Of a stretch of 64,000 nucleotides of DNA, positions 7,961 to 15,458 are shown in pieces. Position 1 is the stretch's first letter. Each line of letters opens with the position of its first letter. The stretch is taken from contig NZ_JAESWA010000020.1 of the NCBI RefSeq assembly GCF_016765615.1, positions 1-64,000 on the forward strand. The letters are read 5' to 3'. Made by a program: the position numbers and the translations under genes. This DNA comes from Clostridium paridis (GTDB lineage Bacteria; Bacillota; Clostridia; Clostridiales; Clostridiaceae). The notes beneath the pieces were generated by a model. The model saw only the letters and a program-made list of their open reading frames with translations. It did not search any database and was not told the DNA's origin.

Positions 7961-8083
7961 ATGATGTTATTTGTTACATCCTATATATTTATAATACTTC
8001 TTTTTTGGAGTCTTTGTAAAGCAGCATCAAAAGAAGATAAATATTATGATATTTTTGATGAAAATAAAAATAAAATGAAATAA
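7961..8083 (+). CDS. 40-residue single-pass membrane peptide
   Basis: Small reading frame, MMLFVTSYIFIILLFWSL then a charged tail CKAASKEDKYYDIFDENKN. A hydrophobic segment spans residues 3-18; the cytoplasm-like C-terminus is rich in Lys, Asp and Asn. GAGGAG lies ten bases upstream of the ATG, and the frame is closed by TAA. The ribosome site, compact membrane-peptide composition and placement on its own before the amidase gene support it as real. No family is recognised. It could be a regulator of a membrane complex; that is a guess. Confidence 0.6.
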   Translation: MMLFVTSYIFIILLFWSLCKAASKEDKYYDIFDENKNKMK

Positions 8084-8135
8084 TTATATAGTTCTAAAAA
8101 TATTATATATTGTTATTAATATTTTTGGAGGGTAT

Positions 8136-9548
8136 ATGGTAGATTTAGTAATAGATCCTGGTCATGGTGGAACAGATCCTGGAGCACTAGGTAAAAGTGG
8201 ATTAAAAGAGAAAGAATGCACTCTATATATTTCAAAAAAGGTTAAGGAACTTTTGGAGAATAAGAATGTCACTGTAGAGATGACCAGGGATGATGATAGC
8301 TACGTAACTTTAGAGGAAAGGGCAAATTTTGCAAATTTAAAAGGAGCAAGATATTTTATAAGCATTCATATTAATAGTGCAGAAGTAGATACTGCAGAAG
8401 GAACTGAAATTTATGCATTAAGCAAAGGGGGAGAAGGAGAAAAATTATCTGCAGTTATTCTAGAAAAGATAGTATCCAATTTGCAACTCAAAAACAGAGG
8501 AGTGAAATATGCTAACTTTACAGTATTAAAGCAAACAAATATGCCAGCTATTTTGGTAGAAGTATGTTTTATAAGTAATATAAAAGAAGAAACCTTACTT
8601 AAGGATGAGATTTTTAAAAACAGAGTTGCTGTAAATATTGCAAATGGATTTTTAAGGTATATTGGCAAAAGTGAAATTCCATTGGATGGTGATAATGAAA
8701 CAATTATGACACCAATTATTTCAAAGCCTCAAGCAATTCAAGCACAAGCAATACAATGGGCAAAAGATAAAAATGCAGCAGAAGTTTTTATTTCTCTTGC
8801 AGATTTATATTGGAAGTTTAGTGAAGAGTGTGGAGGTGTTAATCCATTAGTGGCCTATGCACAAAGTGCATTAGAGACTAATTATGGGAAATATACAGGT
8901 AAAGTACCTGTATACTATAAAAATCCTTGCGGACTTAAGAAGAGTGACGCCAAAGGAGACAATCCTGAAGACCATGCGCAGTTTTCCTCATGGGAGGACG
9001 GTGTACATGCTCACTTAGATCATTTAGCATTATATGCTGGAGCAAAAGGATATCCCAAATTAGATACTAAAGATCCGAGACACTTTCAATATTTGTTAGG
9101 AAGAGCAAAATATGTAGAAACTTTATCAGGAAACTGGGCACCTTCTGATAATTATGGAATTAAGATTTTAAGCCTAATGGATGAAGTGGAGAAAACAATT
9201 GTTAAGGAGGAACCAATGCCAGATACTCCAAATGATAACAATAATAATAATAATAATAATGGCAGCAATAATGAAAATAATAATGACAATACTACAAATG
9301 ATGGCGTAAATATTGATGAGATGAGAGCATATATTAATGAAATCTCAGGCGATATGGATAACTTAAAAAATAAAATAAATCTCATGAATAAGTACTTAAA
9401 TGCTATTGATGTATTCTTAAAGAATGAAGAAAATATAAAGAATATATTAAATGATAATAATAAATCATTAACAGAGAAAAATAAAAGCTATGAACAAACA
9501 TTAGAAGATATATTAAATTCAATAGCTAAGATTAGAAATATAGGATAA
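8136..9548 (+). CDS. Two-domain peptidoglycan hydrolase: amidase_3 plus glucosaminidase-like domain
   Basis: 470 residues. Residues 1-178 form an N-acetylmuramoyl-L-alanine amidase (amidase_3): zinc ligands His10 (IDPGHGG), Glu25 and His78 (ISIHINS), and a late catalytic Glu in LVEVCFIS. Residues ~200-345 resemble the LytG/FlgJ-type glucosaminidase fold: 'NPLVAYAQSALETNYGKYTG' contains the catalytic Glu, followed by YYKNPCGLKK and FSSWEDGVHAHLDHL. An Asn-rich linker (~365-390, encoded by an AAT/AAC run) leads to a coiled-coil tail. It would cut both stem peptide and glycan bonds. There is no signal peptide: the first strand of the amidase begins at residue 2. GGAGGG precedes the ATG. Confidence 0.9.
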   Translation: MVDLVIDPGHGGTDPGALGKSGLKEKECTLYISKKVKELLENKNVTVEMTRDDDSYVTLEERANFANLKGARYFISIHINSAEVDTAEGTEIYALSKGGEGEKLSAVILEKIVSNLQLKNRGVKYANFTVLKQTNMPAILVEVCFISNIKEETLLKDEIFKNRVAVNIANGFLRYIGKSEIPLDGDNETIMTPIISKPQAIQAQAIQWAKDKNAAEVFISLADLYWKFSEECGGVNPLVAYAQSALETNYGKYTGKVPVYYKNPCGLKKSDAKGDNPEDHAQFSSWEDGVHAHLDHLALYAGAKGYPKLDTKDPRHFQYLLGRAKYVETLSGNWAPSDNYGIKILSLMDEVEKTIVKEEPMPDTPNDNNNNNNNNGSNNENNNDNTTNDGVNIDEMRAYINEISGDMDNLKNKINLMNKYLNAIDVFLKNEENIKNILNDNNKSLTEKNKSYEQTLEDILNSIAKIRNIG

Positions 9549-9581
9549 TAAAAAAGGAATTGCAAAAGCAATTCCTTTTTT
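9549..9581. terminator. Bidirectional terminator, amidase gene / tRNA-Pro
   Basis: AAAAAGGAATTGC pairs with GCAATTCCTTTTT around AAAA, with T-tracts on both strands. It abuts the 3' end of tRNA-Pro. Confidence 0.9.
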
Positions 9582-9656
9582 GGTCGGGGTGACAGGGATT
9601 GAACCTGCGACCTCATGGTCCCAAACCACGCGCGCTCCCATCTGCGCTACACCCCG
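9581..9656 (-). tRNA. tRNA-Pro (anticodon TGG)
   Basis: Read on the minus strand: acceptor CGGGGTG pairs with CACCCCG, D-arm TAGCGCAGATGGGAGCGC, anticodon loop GTGGTTTGGGACCAT with TGG, T-arm GCAGGTTCAATCCCTG, and an encoded CCA end. All arms fold; length is 76 bases. Confidence 0.98.
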
Positions 9657-9669
9657 AAGCACATAGATA

Positions 9670-9698
9670 ATTATATATACTTTAAGGAGGTATGTCAA
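9670..9698 (-). promoter_or_regulatory. Consensus promoter for tRNA-Pro
   Basis: On the minus strand TTGACA and TATAAT are both perfect and separated by 17 bases, 14 bases before the tRNA. The AAGGAGGT seen on the + strand here is simply the spacer of this promoter. Confidence 0.9.
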
Positions 9699-9799
9699 TA
9701 TTAAAATAAAAAAAGATTTGAATGTTTTGGAATACTTTACTTTTCAAGTTATAGTGTATATAATACCTTTATCTTAAAAAATAATAGGAGGATATACCT

Positions 9800-10102
9800 A
9801 TGAGGGGAACTACAATTATAATGATATTAGCAAGCTTAGTATTTATTATTATTGGAATACTGATATTATTAAATAAAAAAATAGCAGGAGTTATAGGCGG
9901 AGGCATGTCTCCAGAAAATCATAAAGCATACATTAAATTTATAGGAACATTTTATTTAAGTGTTGGTTCAATTTGCATGATTTTTGGAATTCTTGATTAT
10001 TTCTTTGCGAAATATTCACTTCTATTTGTAATATTATTTGCATTGATTATGATTTCATCATCAATGATCCAAATGAAGATAGCAACAAAGTACATAAAGT
10101 AA
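9800..10102 (+). CDS. Small three-helix membrane protein, unknown function
   Basis: 100 residues with three hydrophobic segments: about 5-25 (IIMILASLVFIIIGILILL), 47-68 (FIGTFYLSVGSICMIFGIL) and 72-92 (LLFVILFALIMISSSMI). The loop 'NKKIAGVIGGGMSPENHKAYIKF' resembles the conserved loop of DUF3784-type small membrane proteins, but the match is loose. ATAGGAGGAT precedes the ATG. It stands alone between the tRNA-Pro promoter region and a bidirectional terminator. Role unknown. Confidence 0.8.
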   Translation: MRGTTIIMILASLVFIIIGILILLNKKIAGVIGGGMSPENHKAYIKFIGTFYLSVGSICMIFGILDYFFAKYSLLFVILFALIMISSSMIQMKIATKYIK

Positions 10103-10103
10103 T

Positions 10104-10140
10104 AAAAAGGTTTCTAAAAATATTTTTAGAAACCTTTTCT
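10104..10140. terminator. Bidirectional terminator between convergent genes
   Basis: AAAAGGTTTCTAAAAA pairs with TTTTTAGAAACCTTTT with a two-to-three-base loop. Both strands have T-tracts. Confidence 0.9.
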
Positions 10141-10143
10141 ATT

Positions 10144-11481
10144 CTACTGCTTATTATTAAGCATTTTATTTCTTATTTCTTTAAATTTAGGGAAAGCTTT
10201 TTTGTAGGCATTATATAGAAGGTTGGAATTTACTAAGTCAAACTCACCTATAAACTCTACAAAATTACCATTAAAACCTTTTTTAAATTTATATAGGCCA
10301 TAAAGTGGATTTTCAGGATTTAAGTCTCCGGAAACTCCTCTAAAGTCATATAAATAGCAGTCTAAATCGATTGAGTCAGAAATCATAGACCATTGCATTG
10401 CAAAGTTAGGCATTGTATCTCTTAAGATATTTTCTGAAGCACCATAAAGATACCAAGCTTTTCCACCATAATACAAGTAAATTGAACCAGAAAGATATAT
10501 TTCCTGACCTTTAAATTCTTCTATATCAGCAATCTTTTGAGTGAAGCCCTCGATTTGTCTTAAGGATTCTTTATACTTGTTTTCTGCATCAGAAATTTTC
10601 TTTTGGATTCTACCGATTTTACCTTCTTCAGTTTCGGTTTTTAATTTTTCTTTTTGTTCCTCAATCTTAGCTAAGGCTTTCTCTCGTGCCTCTTCTTGCT
10701 TCTTTAATTTATCAGATAATCTTTTAAAGTCATTCTCATAACTATATTTAACCATATACAGTCTGCAATAAGGATATATTTCGGTAATCATATCTTTAAA
10801 ATACCCTTTATGCCTAACTATGAAATTATCTCTTTTACCAGTAGTGACCATTATCTCATGAAATCTCTCTAAGACTTCTTCAGTTAAATTATCTTTGTCG
10901 TATACTTCAACAGAAAGGCCTCTTTCTTCAGCAACTTTTATATTATATCTTGTCTTACTAGAAAAGCTCTTAAAAACTTCTTTTTTTATAGCATTCTTAT
11001 CTTCACCAGTTGGAAGAGGAAGTCTAAAAACAAAGTTTGGCTGAATAGCCTCAAAATTTTTAGAATCAGTATTCTTATATCCTAATGAGTTTAAGAAATT
11101 TTTTATATCGTTACCGCTATCTAGAAGCACTTCATTTTCCATTAGATGAACGTCGGGGTCAACTGTCAAAAAAGCTATATTATTTATTTTTGAATAGCTT
11201 CTTAAAAATTCTGTAAATTCAGCTAAAAGCTCTTTGTTTGTAAAATCGCAAACAAAGCCTCTTGGAGCATAAGCCATGTACTTATTTATATATGGAATTT
11301 TCCTTAGAAGTAGAGTAGTTGCCAATACTTTGTTATCTTCTGAATCATAGCCACATATAAACTTATGGGACCAATCTTTTTTAACTAAACTCCAATATGA
11401 AGTTTGAAAAATATGACCCTTTGGATCTATTTTATTAAAATCATTAATATCACTTTCTTGAACTTCCGTGAATTTATACAA
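10144..11481 (-). CDS. FemAB/FmhB-type aminoacyltransferase for peptidoglycan bridge
   Basis: 445 residues. Two GNAT-like lobes frame an inserted helical arm: lobe one begins 'HIFQTSYWSLVKKDW' and 'YAPRGFVCDF'; the charged coiled coil spans about residues 245-310 (repeated Lys/Glu, 'LSDKLKKQEEAREKALAKI'); lobe two includes 'GSIYLYYGGKAWYLYGASE' and 'YDFRGVSGD'. This is the layout of Fem transferases that add amino acids from aminoacyl-tRNA to lipid II. Start is TTG, with GGGAGG seven bases upstream. It is transcribed alone. The amino acid used is unknown; some homologues modify tRNA-linked or antibiotic substrates instead. Confidence 0.9.
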   Translation of the reverse strand: MYKFTEVQESDINDFNKIDPKGHIFQTSYWSLVKKDWSHKFICGYDSEDNKVLATTLLLRKIPYINKYMAYAPRGFVCDFTNKELLAEFTEFLRSYSKINNIAFLTVDPDVHLMENEVLLDSGNDIKNFLNSLGYKNTDSKNFEAIQPNFVFRLPLPTGEDKNAIKKEVFKSFSSKTRYNIKVAEERGLSVEVYDKDNLTEEVLERFHEIMVTTGKRDNFIVRHKGYFKDMITEIYPYCRLYMVKYSYENDFKRLSDKLKKQEEAREKALAKIEEQKEKLKTETEEGKIGRIQKKISDAENKYKESLRQIEGFTQKIADIEEFKGQEIYLSGSIYLYYGGKAWYLYGASENILRDTMPNFAMQWSMISDSIDLDCYLYDFRGVSGDLNPENPLYGLYKFKKGFNGNFVEFIGEFDLVNSNLLYNAYKKAFPKFKEIRNKMLNNKQ

Positions 11482-11816
11482 GTTTAATATCCTCCCTTAA
11501 TACAAGGTTTCAATTTTAACTACTTAAATTATAGATATTAGGCAGAGCCCCTACATATAAAGGAGCCTAAAGTTATAAATTTCGTTTAATATTTAAAACC
11601 CAGAGCTAAATTAATTATAAATAGCTTATTTTAAGCATAGTAATATTGTAATACGAATATTTTTACTAATCAAGATTAGTATTAGCATTGATTATTGAAA
11701 AAAATGCCTTTATAAATATTATGGACAAATTTACTAAATTTAATATTATGTAATCATTGGATAAATATATAATAAATGGTATAATATAACAATAGGAAGT
11801 GAAAGGAGGTTTTAGC
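11482..11816. other. 335-bp intergenic region before the first NlpC/P60 gene
   Basis: No credible reading frame. It contains a perfect palindrome ACTAATC-AA-GATTAGT at 11665-11680, a short AGGC/GCCT hairpin near 11541-11571, and the promoter at 11757-11785. I recognise no riboswitch here. Confidence 0.5.
11757..11785 (+). promoter_or_regulatory. Promoter of the first NlpC/P60 gene
   Basis: TTGGAT and TATAAT separated by 17 bases. The -10 context AATGGTATAAT is the same as at the promoter of the second paralogue (13264), suggesting the promoter was duplicated with the gene. Confidence 0.75.
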
Positions 11817-13061
11817 ATGTTTAATAATAAAAAGCACAGTATCTTTTCAAATAGAAAGAGTATAACGTTATTGATTACTGCTGCGTTTTTAATAGGTGGT
11901 AATACGCCAGTATTTGCTGAACCGATATTTACAAAAGAGCAACAACAACAATATGATGAATCTTCCTCCCAATATTCAAAGGAACAAGATGAACTTAATG
12001 AACTTCAAAACAAGGTAGATGAAATAGTGAAAAATATACAAGTTGTTCAAGTTGATATTGATAAAAACAACAGCCAAATATCAAATATCAAAAATGAAAT
12101 TGATAAATTAAACAAGGATATTGAAAAAACCAAAAATGACTTAGAAATAAAAGAAAAGAGTTTTGGAGCAAGATTAAGACAGTTGTATAAATCGGGAGGA
12201 GAGAAAAGTTATATTGTAGTATTACTTAATGCTAAAAGCATAGGAGATTTTATCTCTAAGGCAGAAGCTATAAGTAAACTAATGTCTATGGACAAAAAAA
12301 TAATAGATGAACTAAATGATAAAAAGGCAGAGTGTGCTAGCAAAATAGATGAAATGGAAGACAAAAATAAGGAACTTGAAAAATTAAATAAGGATAATCA
12401 AGTTAAGATTGATGAACTTAGTAAGAAACAAGATGAACAAAATGTTTACGTAGATGAAGTAAAAGGTAAAATGGAGATAATAGCTAAAGATTTAGCGCCA
12501 CTGGAAAGACTTGAATATAAAGCATACGAACCAGTTGTAAATAGTCCTACCAGTAAGGAATCTGAACTAAGTAATGTGATTGACATTCTAAAGAATATTA
12601 GAAAAAACATTAAAACTCCTGAAGTTGACAGTGAAATTGCAAATCTAATTAACATAGCAAAAAGCAGAATTGCAACAGGAAATTGTGTACAAGATAATCC
12701 GATAAATAGAGGTGGAATATCAGGTAGTAATTTAGATGTAGTAAGTTATGCATCTCAATTTCTTTGGCATACGTATGCAAGTCCAGGGAATCCCCCAGAT
12801 AGTTTTGATTGTTCCGGTCTTGTTCAATATGTATATAGACATTTTGGAGTAGATTTACCAAGAACTACTTGGGGTCAAGTTAATTGTGGTACGCCAGTAA
12901 GTTATTCAGAATTACAAGCTGGTGACTTAGTATTCACCAACGGTAATGGACACGTTGGAATTTATGTGGGTGGAGGACAGATGATACATGCTTCAATGCC
13001 TGGAGTAGGTGTTATCCAAGGACCTATATATCATTTTGTCACTGCAAGAAGAGTGAGATAA
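11817..13061 (+). CDS. Secreted NlpC/P60 endopeptidase with N-terminal coiled coil, copy 1
   Basis: 414 residues from the ATG at 11817, which has AAAGGAGG at 10-base spacing (an upstream GTG overlaps that site). A signal peptide (ITLLITAAFLIGGNTPVFA) ends near residue 34. A long coiled coil (about 45-225) resembles the CwlO/PcsB regulatory arm. The C-terminal NlpC/P60 cysteine peptidase has Cys332 (DCSGLVQY), a His in GHVGIYVGGG and MIHAS. It should cleave stem peptides during wall growth. The stretch before the catalytic Cys reads 'HTYASPGNPPDSF', departing from the usual PYVWG pocket that copy 2 keeps. Own promoter and terminator. Confidence 0.93.
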   Translation: MFNNKKHSIFSNRKSITLLITAAFLIGGNTPVFAEPIFTKEQQQQYDESSSQYSKEQDELNELQNKVDEIVKNIQVVQVDIDKNNSQISNIKNEIDKLNKDIEKTKNDLEIKEKSFGARLRQLYKSGGEKSYIVVLLNAKSIGDFISKAEAISKLMSMDKKIIDELNDKKAECASKIDEMEDKNKELEKLNKDNQVKIDELSKKQDEQNVYVDEVKGKMEIIAKDLAPLERLEYKAYEPVVNSPTSKESELSNVIDILKNIRKNIKTPEVDSEIANLINIAKSRIATGNCVQDNPINRGGISGSNLDVVSYASQFLWHTYASPGNPPDSFDCSGLVQYVYRHFGVDLPRTTWGQVNCGTPVSYSELQAGDLVFTNGNGHVGIYVGGGQMIHASMPGVGVIQGPIYHFVTARRVR

Positions 13062-13084
13062 ATATACTTAATATAGTGTGAATG

Positions 13085-13127
13085 AGGATGTTAGAGTTAA
13101 TTTATATAATATTAACTTTAACATCCT
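13085..13127 (+). terminator. Terminator of NlpC/P60 copy 1
   Basis: AGGATGTTA and AGTTAAT pair with ATTAACT and TAACATCCT, followed by TTTT. Confidence 0.85.
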
Positions 13128-13240
13128 TTTATGTTGAAAAATAAAATAAAACGTTGTTTATAAAAAATTAATAATAAAAGAAAACTGCTAAAATAAGTAA
13201 ATAAATTAATATATTTAATGAAAAATGTAATATATTAACA

Positions 13241-13269
13241 TTGAGGTGAATTTGGAAAAATGGTATAAT
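13241..13269 (+). promoter_or_regulatory. Promoter of the second NlpC/P60 gene
   Basis: TTGAGG and TATAAT with a 17-base spacer; start of transcription near 13277, giving a leader of about 65 bases. Confidence 0.75.
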
Positions 13270-13301
13270 TACAATGACGTTTAAAAGACGAAAGGGGGAA
13301 G

Positions 13302-13330
13302 TGGTAGTTATTGACTTGTCAATAATACCA
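13302..13330 (+). promoter_or_regulatory. Hairpin between ribosome site and start codon of NlpC/P60 copy 2
   Basis: TGGTA and TTATTGAC (with one bulged G) pair with GTCAATAA and TACCA, about 13 bp. The only good purine-rich site, AAAGGGGGAAG (13291-13301), lies on the far side of the hairpin from the ATG at 13341. Folding would bring them to within about 10 bases. This may be a translational control structure. Confidence 0.55.
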
Positions 13331-13340
13331 TTATGGTGAT

Positions 13341-14564
13341 ATGAAAAGAAAGGTTATTTCTGTTCTATTGACAGCAACACTAGTGTTAGGAACGGGTGTA
13401 CAAGCATTAGCGGTACCTTTGACTGATAAACAACAACAAGAATTAAATGACAAAAATGCGACGTATTCAGATATTTCAAATAAATTAGACGAATTAACGA
13501 GTAAAGTTTATGCAATAGAGGCTGAAATAGAACCTATACAAGCTGAAGTAGATAAAAATAATAAAGAAATTAAGAATACTCAAAACCAGATTGATAAAAA
13601 TAAAAAAGAAATCGAATCCACAAAAAAGGACTTAGAGGAAAAGGAAAAAGTATTTGGAACTAGAATGAGAGAAATCTATAAGTCTGGTGGAGAAAGCAGT
13701 TATATTGCTGTGTTACTTAGTTCTAACAGCTTAGGTGATTTTGTTGCTAAAGCTGAAGCAATTGGAAAGTTAATGAGTTTAGATAAAAAGATTATCGATG
13801 ACTTAGATTCTAAAAAGAAAGAGTATGATGATAAGATTGCTGACCTAGAGAATAAGACTGAACAACTTAAAAAATTAAATGCAGATAATCAAGTTAAGTT
13901 AGTTGAATTAAATAGTAAAAAAGATGAACAGATGGTAGTTGTAAAACAGGTACAAGCTCAAGCAAATAGTGCAAAATCATCTCTTATGGCAAGTGAAAAA
14001 CAATTATATCAACCATTTGCTGATATAATTAATAATTCAGGAAGTTCTGTTGATGATTTGAATAATGCAATTTCCGCATTAAGAGGAATCAGAAATGCAA
14101 AGCAAGTTAAGACTGATGCTTCTGATAAAGCAATAGTAGATTTAATTGAAAAAGCTAAAACTTTAGTGAAACAAAAACAAGCTGCAAGTAACTATACTCC
14201 AAGCAGAGGTGGCGGAAGTACTCCAACAGCATCAAGTTCTGCAATTGTTTCATATGGATATAACTTTATAGGAAGACCTTATGTATGGGGAGCAACTGGA
14301 CCGGATGCATTTGACTGCTCAGGACTAGTTCAATATGTTTATAGACATTTCGGTATTAATTTACCTAGAACAACATATGATCAAGTTAATGTTGGTTCAC
14401 CAGTTTCATATGGTGATTTACAACCTGGAGATATAGTATTCACAAATGGAATTGGACATGTTGGTATCTATGTAGGTGGAGGCCAAATGCTTCATGCATC
14501 TATGCCAGGTGTAGGTGTTATCGTTGGACCTATATATCATTTTGTAACAGCTAGAAGAATTTAA
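13341..14564 (+). CDS. Secreted NlpC/P60 endopeptidase with N-terminal coiled coil, copy 2
   Basis: 407 residues. Signal peptide KRKVISVLLTATLVLGTGVQALA (cleavage near 24), coiled coil ~35-220, a short Ser/Gly/Pro linker (~283-296), and an NlpC/P60 domain with Cys326 (DCSGLVQY), His in GHVGIYVGGG and MLHAS, and the canonical RPYVWG segment. Long blocks are nearly identical to copy 1 ('QYVYRHFG', 'LPRTT', 'GPIYHFVTARR'), so the two genes are a tandem duplication. The protein should hydrolyse D,L-peptide bonds in peptidoglycan; the coiled coil is likely to be held inactive until it meets a partner, as in CwlO/PcsB. The immediate ribosome site (TGGTGAT) is weak. Confidence 0.94.
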   Translation: MKRKVISVLLTATLVLGTGVQALAVPLTDKQQQELNDKNATYSDISNKLDELTSKVYAIEAEIEPIQAEVDKNNKEIKNTQNQIDKNKKEIESTKKDLEEKEKVFGTRMREIYKSGGESSYIAVLLSSNSLGDFVAKAEAIGKLMSLDKKIIDDLDSKKKEYDDKIADLENKTEQLKKLNADNQVKLVELNSKKDEQMVVVKQVQAQANSAKSSLMASEKQLYQPFADIINNSGSSVDDLNNAISALRGIRNAKQVKTDASDKAIVDLIEKAKTLVKQKQAASNYTPSRGGGSTPTASSSAIVSYGYNFIGRPYVWGATGPDAFDCSGLVQYVYRHFGINLPRTTYDQVNVGSPVSYGDLQPGDIVFTNGIGHVGIYVGGGQMLHASMPGVGVIVGPIYHFVTARRI

Positions 14565-14579
14565 TAAAATTGATTAAAT

Positions 14580-14615
14580 GGCGTATCTAAAGGGAGACCT
14601 TTGAGACGCCTTTTT
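14580..14615 (+). terminator. Terminator of NlpC/P60 copy 2
   Basis: GGCGT and AAAGG pair with CCTTT and ACGCC around a GAGA loop, followed by TTTTT. Confidence 0.88.
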
Positions 14616-14675
14616 AATTTGCTAAAACATTGATGTTTTCAATCCCTATAACTATAATATAAAGGTAGTTAAATA

Positions 14676-15458
14676 ATGGAGTGTGATTTTGTGAATTATA
14701 ACGCATTACTAATGAATGATGAAACTTTAGATGATCTGCAATTAAATGGACTTATGTTAATCCAAAAGCAGAATGCTTTTAGGTTTGGTATAGATGCGGT
14801 GCTTTTGGCTAATTTCGCTAATGTAAGAAAAAATAGCAGAGTTATTGATTTGTGTACGGGAACTGGTATAGTACCATTTTTGATAAAAGGGAAAAAAAAT
14901 CCTAAAACAGTCTTAGGAATAGAGATTCAAGAAGAATTCGTGGAAATGGCTAATAGAAGTGTAGAAATAAATAAACTTAAGGAGCAGGTTAGCTTTATGG
15001 CTGGGGATTTAAAAGATATAAATCTACTGAAGAAAATAGATAAAGCTGATATTGTAACAGTTAATCCTCCATATAAATTAAACTCATCAGGAATTATAAA
15101 TCCTAATGATAGGTTGGCAATAGCCAGACATGAAATTCTATGCAATTTAGAAGATGTAATAATTGCAGCTAGGATACTATTAAAAGATAATGGAAGATTA
15201 TGCATGGTACATAGGCCAGAGAGGTTAGCTGATATTCTTTGCCTAATGAGAAAACATAAAATAGAGCCTAAAAGAATACAAATGATTCATCCTAATACAA
15301 AAAAACCGCCAAATATTGTTTTGATTGAAGGTCAAAGAGATGGAGGAGCTTTTCTTAAATGGGAAGCACCATTGTATGTTTATGGAGAGGATGGAAGATA
15401 TACTGAGGAAATAGATAAAATATATGGTAGAAGTAAAGGAGAAGGTAGTAATGAGTAA
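14676..15458 (+). CDS. tRNA1(Val) A37 N6-methyltransferase family protein (TrmN6/YfiC-like)
   Basis: 260 residues, Rossmann-fold SAM-dependent methyltransferase. The motif I region is VIDLCTGTGIVPFLI, and motif IV is NPPYKLNSSG, the NPPY signature of enzymes that methylate an exocyclic amino group. 'QKQNAFRFGIDAVLLANF' at the N-terminus is diagnostic for the TrmN6 family. Two starts are possible: ATG at 14676 with AAAGG upstream, or GTG at 14691 with GGAG nine bases upstream. The stop codon overlaps the start of rsmI (ATGAGTAA), so the two RNA-modification genes are translationally coupled. Confidence 0.92.
   Translation: MECDFVNYNALLMNDETLDDLQLNGLMLIQKQNAFRFGIDAVLLANFANVRKNSRVIDLCTGTGIVPFLIKGKKNPKTVLGIEIQEEFVEMANRSVEINKLKEQVSFMAGDLKDINLLKKIDKADIVTVNPPYKLNSSGIINPNDRLAIARHEILCNLEDVIIAARILLKDNGRLCMVHRPERLADILCLMRKHKIEPKRIQMIHPNTKKPPNIVLIEGQRDGGAFLKWEAPLYVYGEDGRYTEEIDKIYGRSKGEGSNE

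Noticed and set aside
9237-9300. AAT/AAC repeat as CRISPR or tandem-repeat element
   Set aside because: It is in frame inside the hydrolase gene and encodes an Asn-rich linker. No CRISPR repeat-spacer pattern or cas gene was seen anywhere.
9683-9690. Ribosome site AAGGAGGT for an unannotated + strand gene
   Set aside because: The following frame is five codons long; the sequence is the spacer of the tRNA-Pro promoter on the other strand.
11541-11571. Riboswitch suggested by the AGGC...GCCT hairpin
   Set aside because: Only a short isolated stem; no known riboswitch core was recognised, and it lies 200 bases upstream of the mapped-looking promoter.
12649-12861. 70-codon minus-strand frame within the first NlpC/P60 gene
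   Set aside because: Antisense to the conserved catalytic domain, without ribosome site.
13277-13340. c-di-AMP (ydaO) riboswitch before the second wall-hydrolase gene
   Set aside because: Such riboswitches control wall hydrolases, but the leader is only ~65 bases, far too short, and lacks the conserved core.
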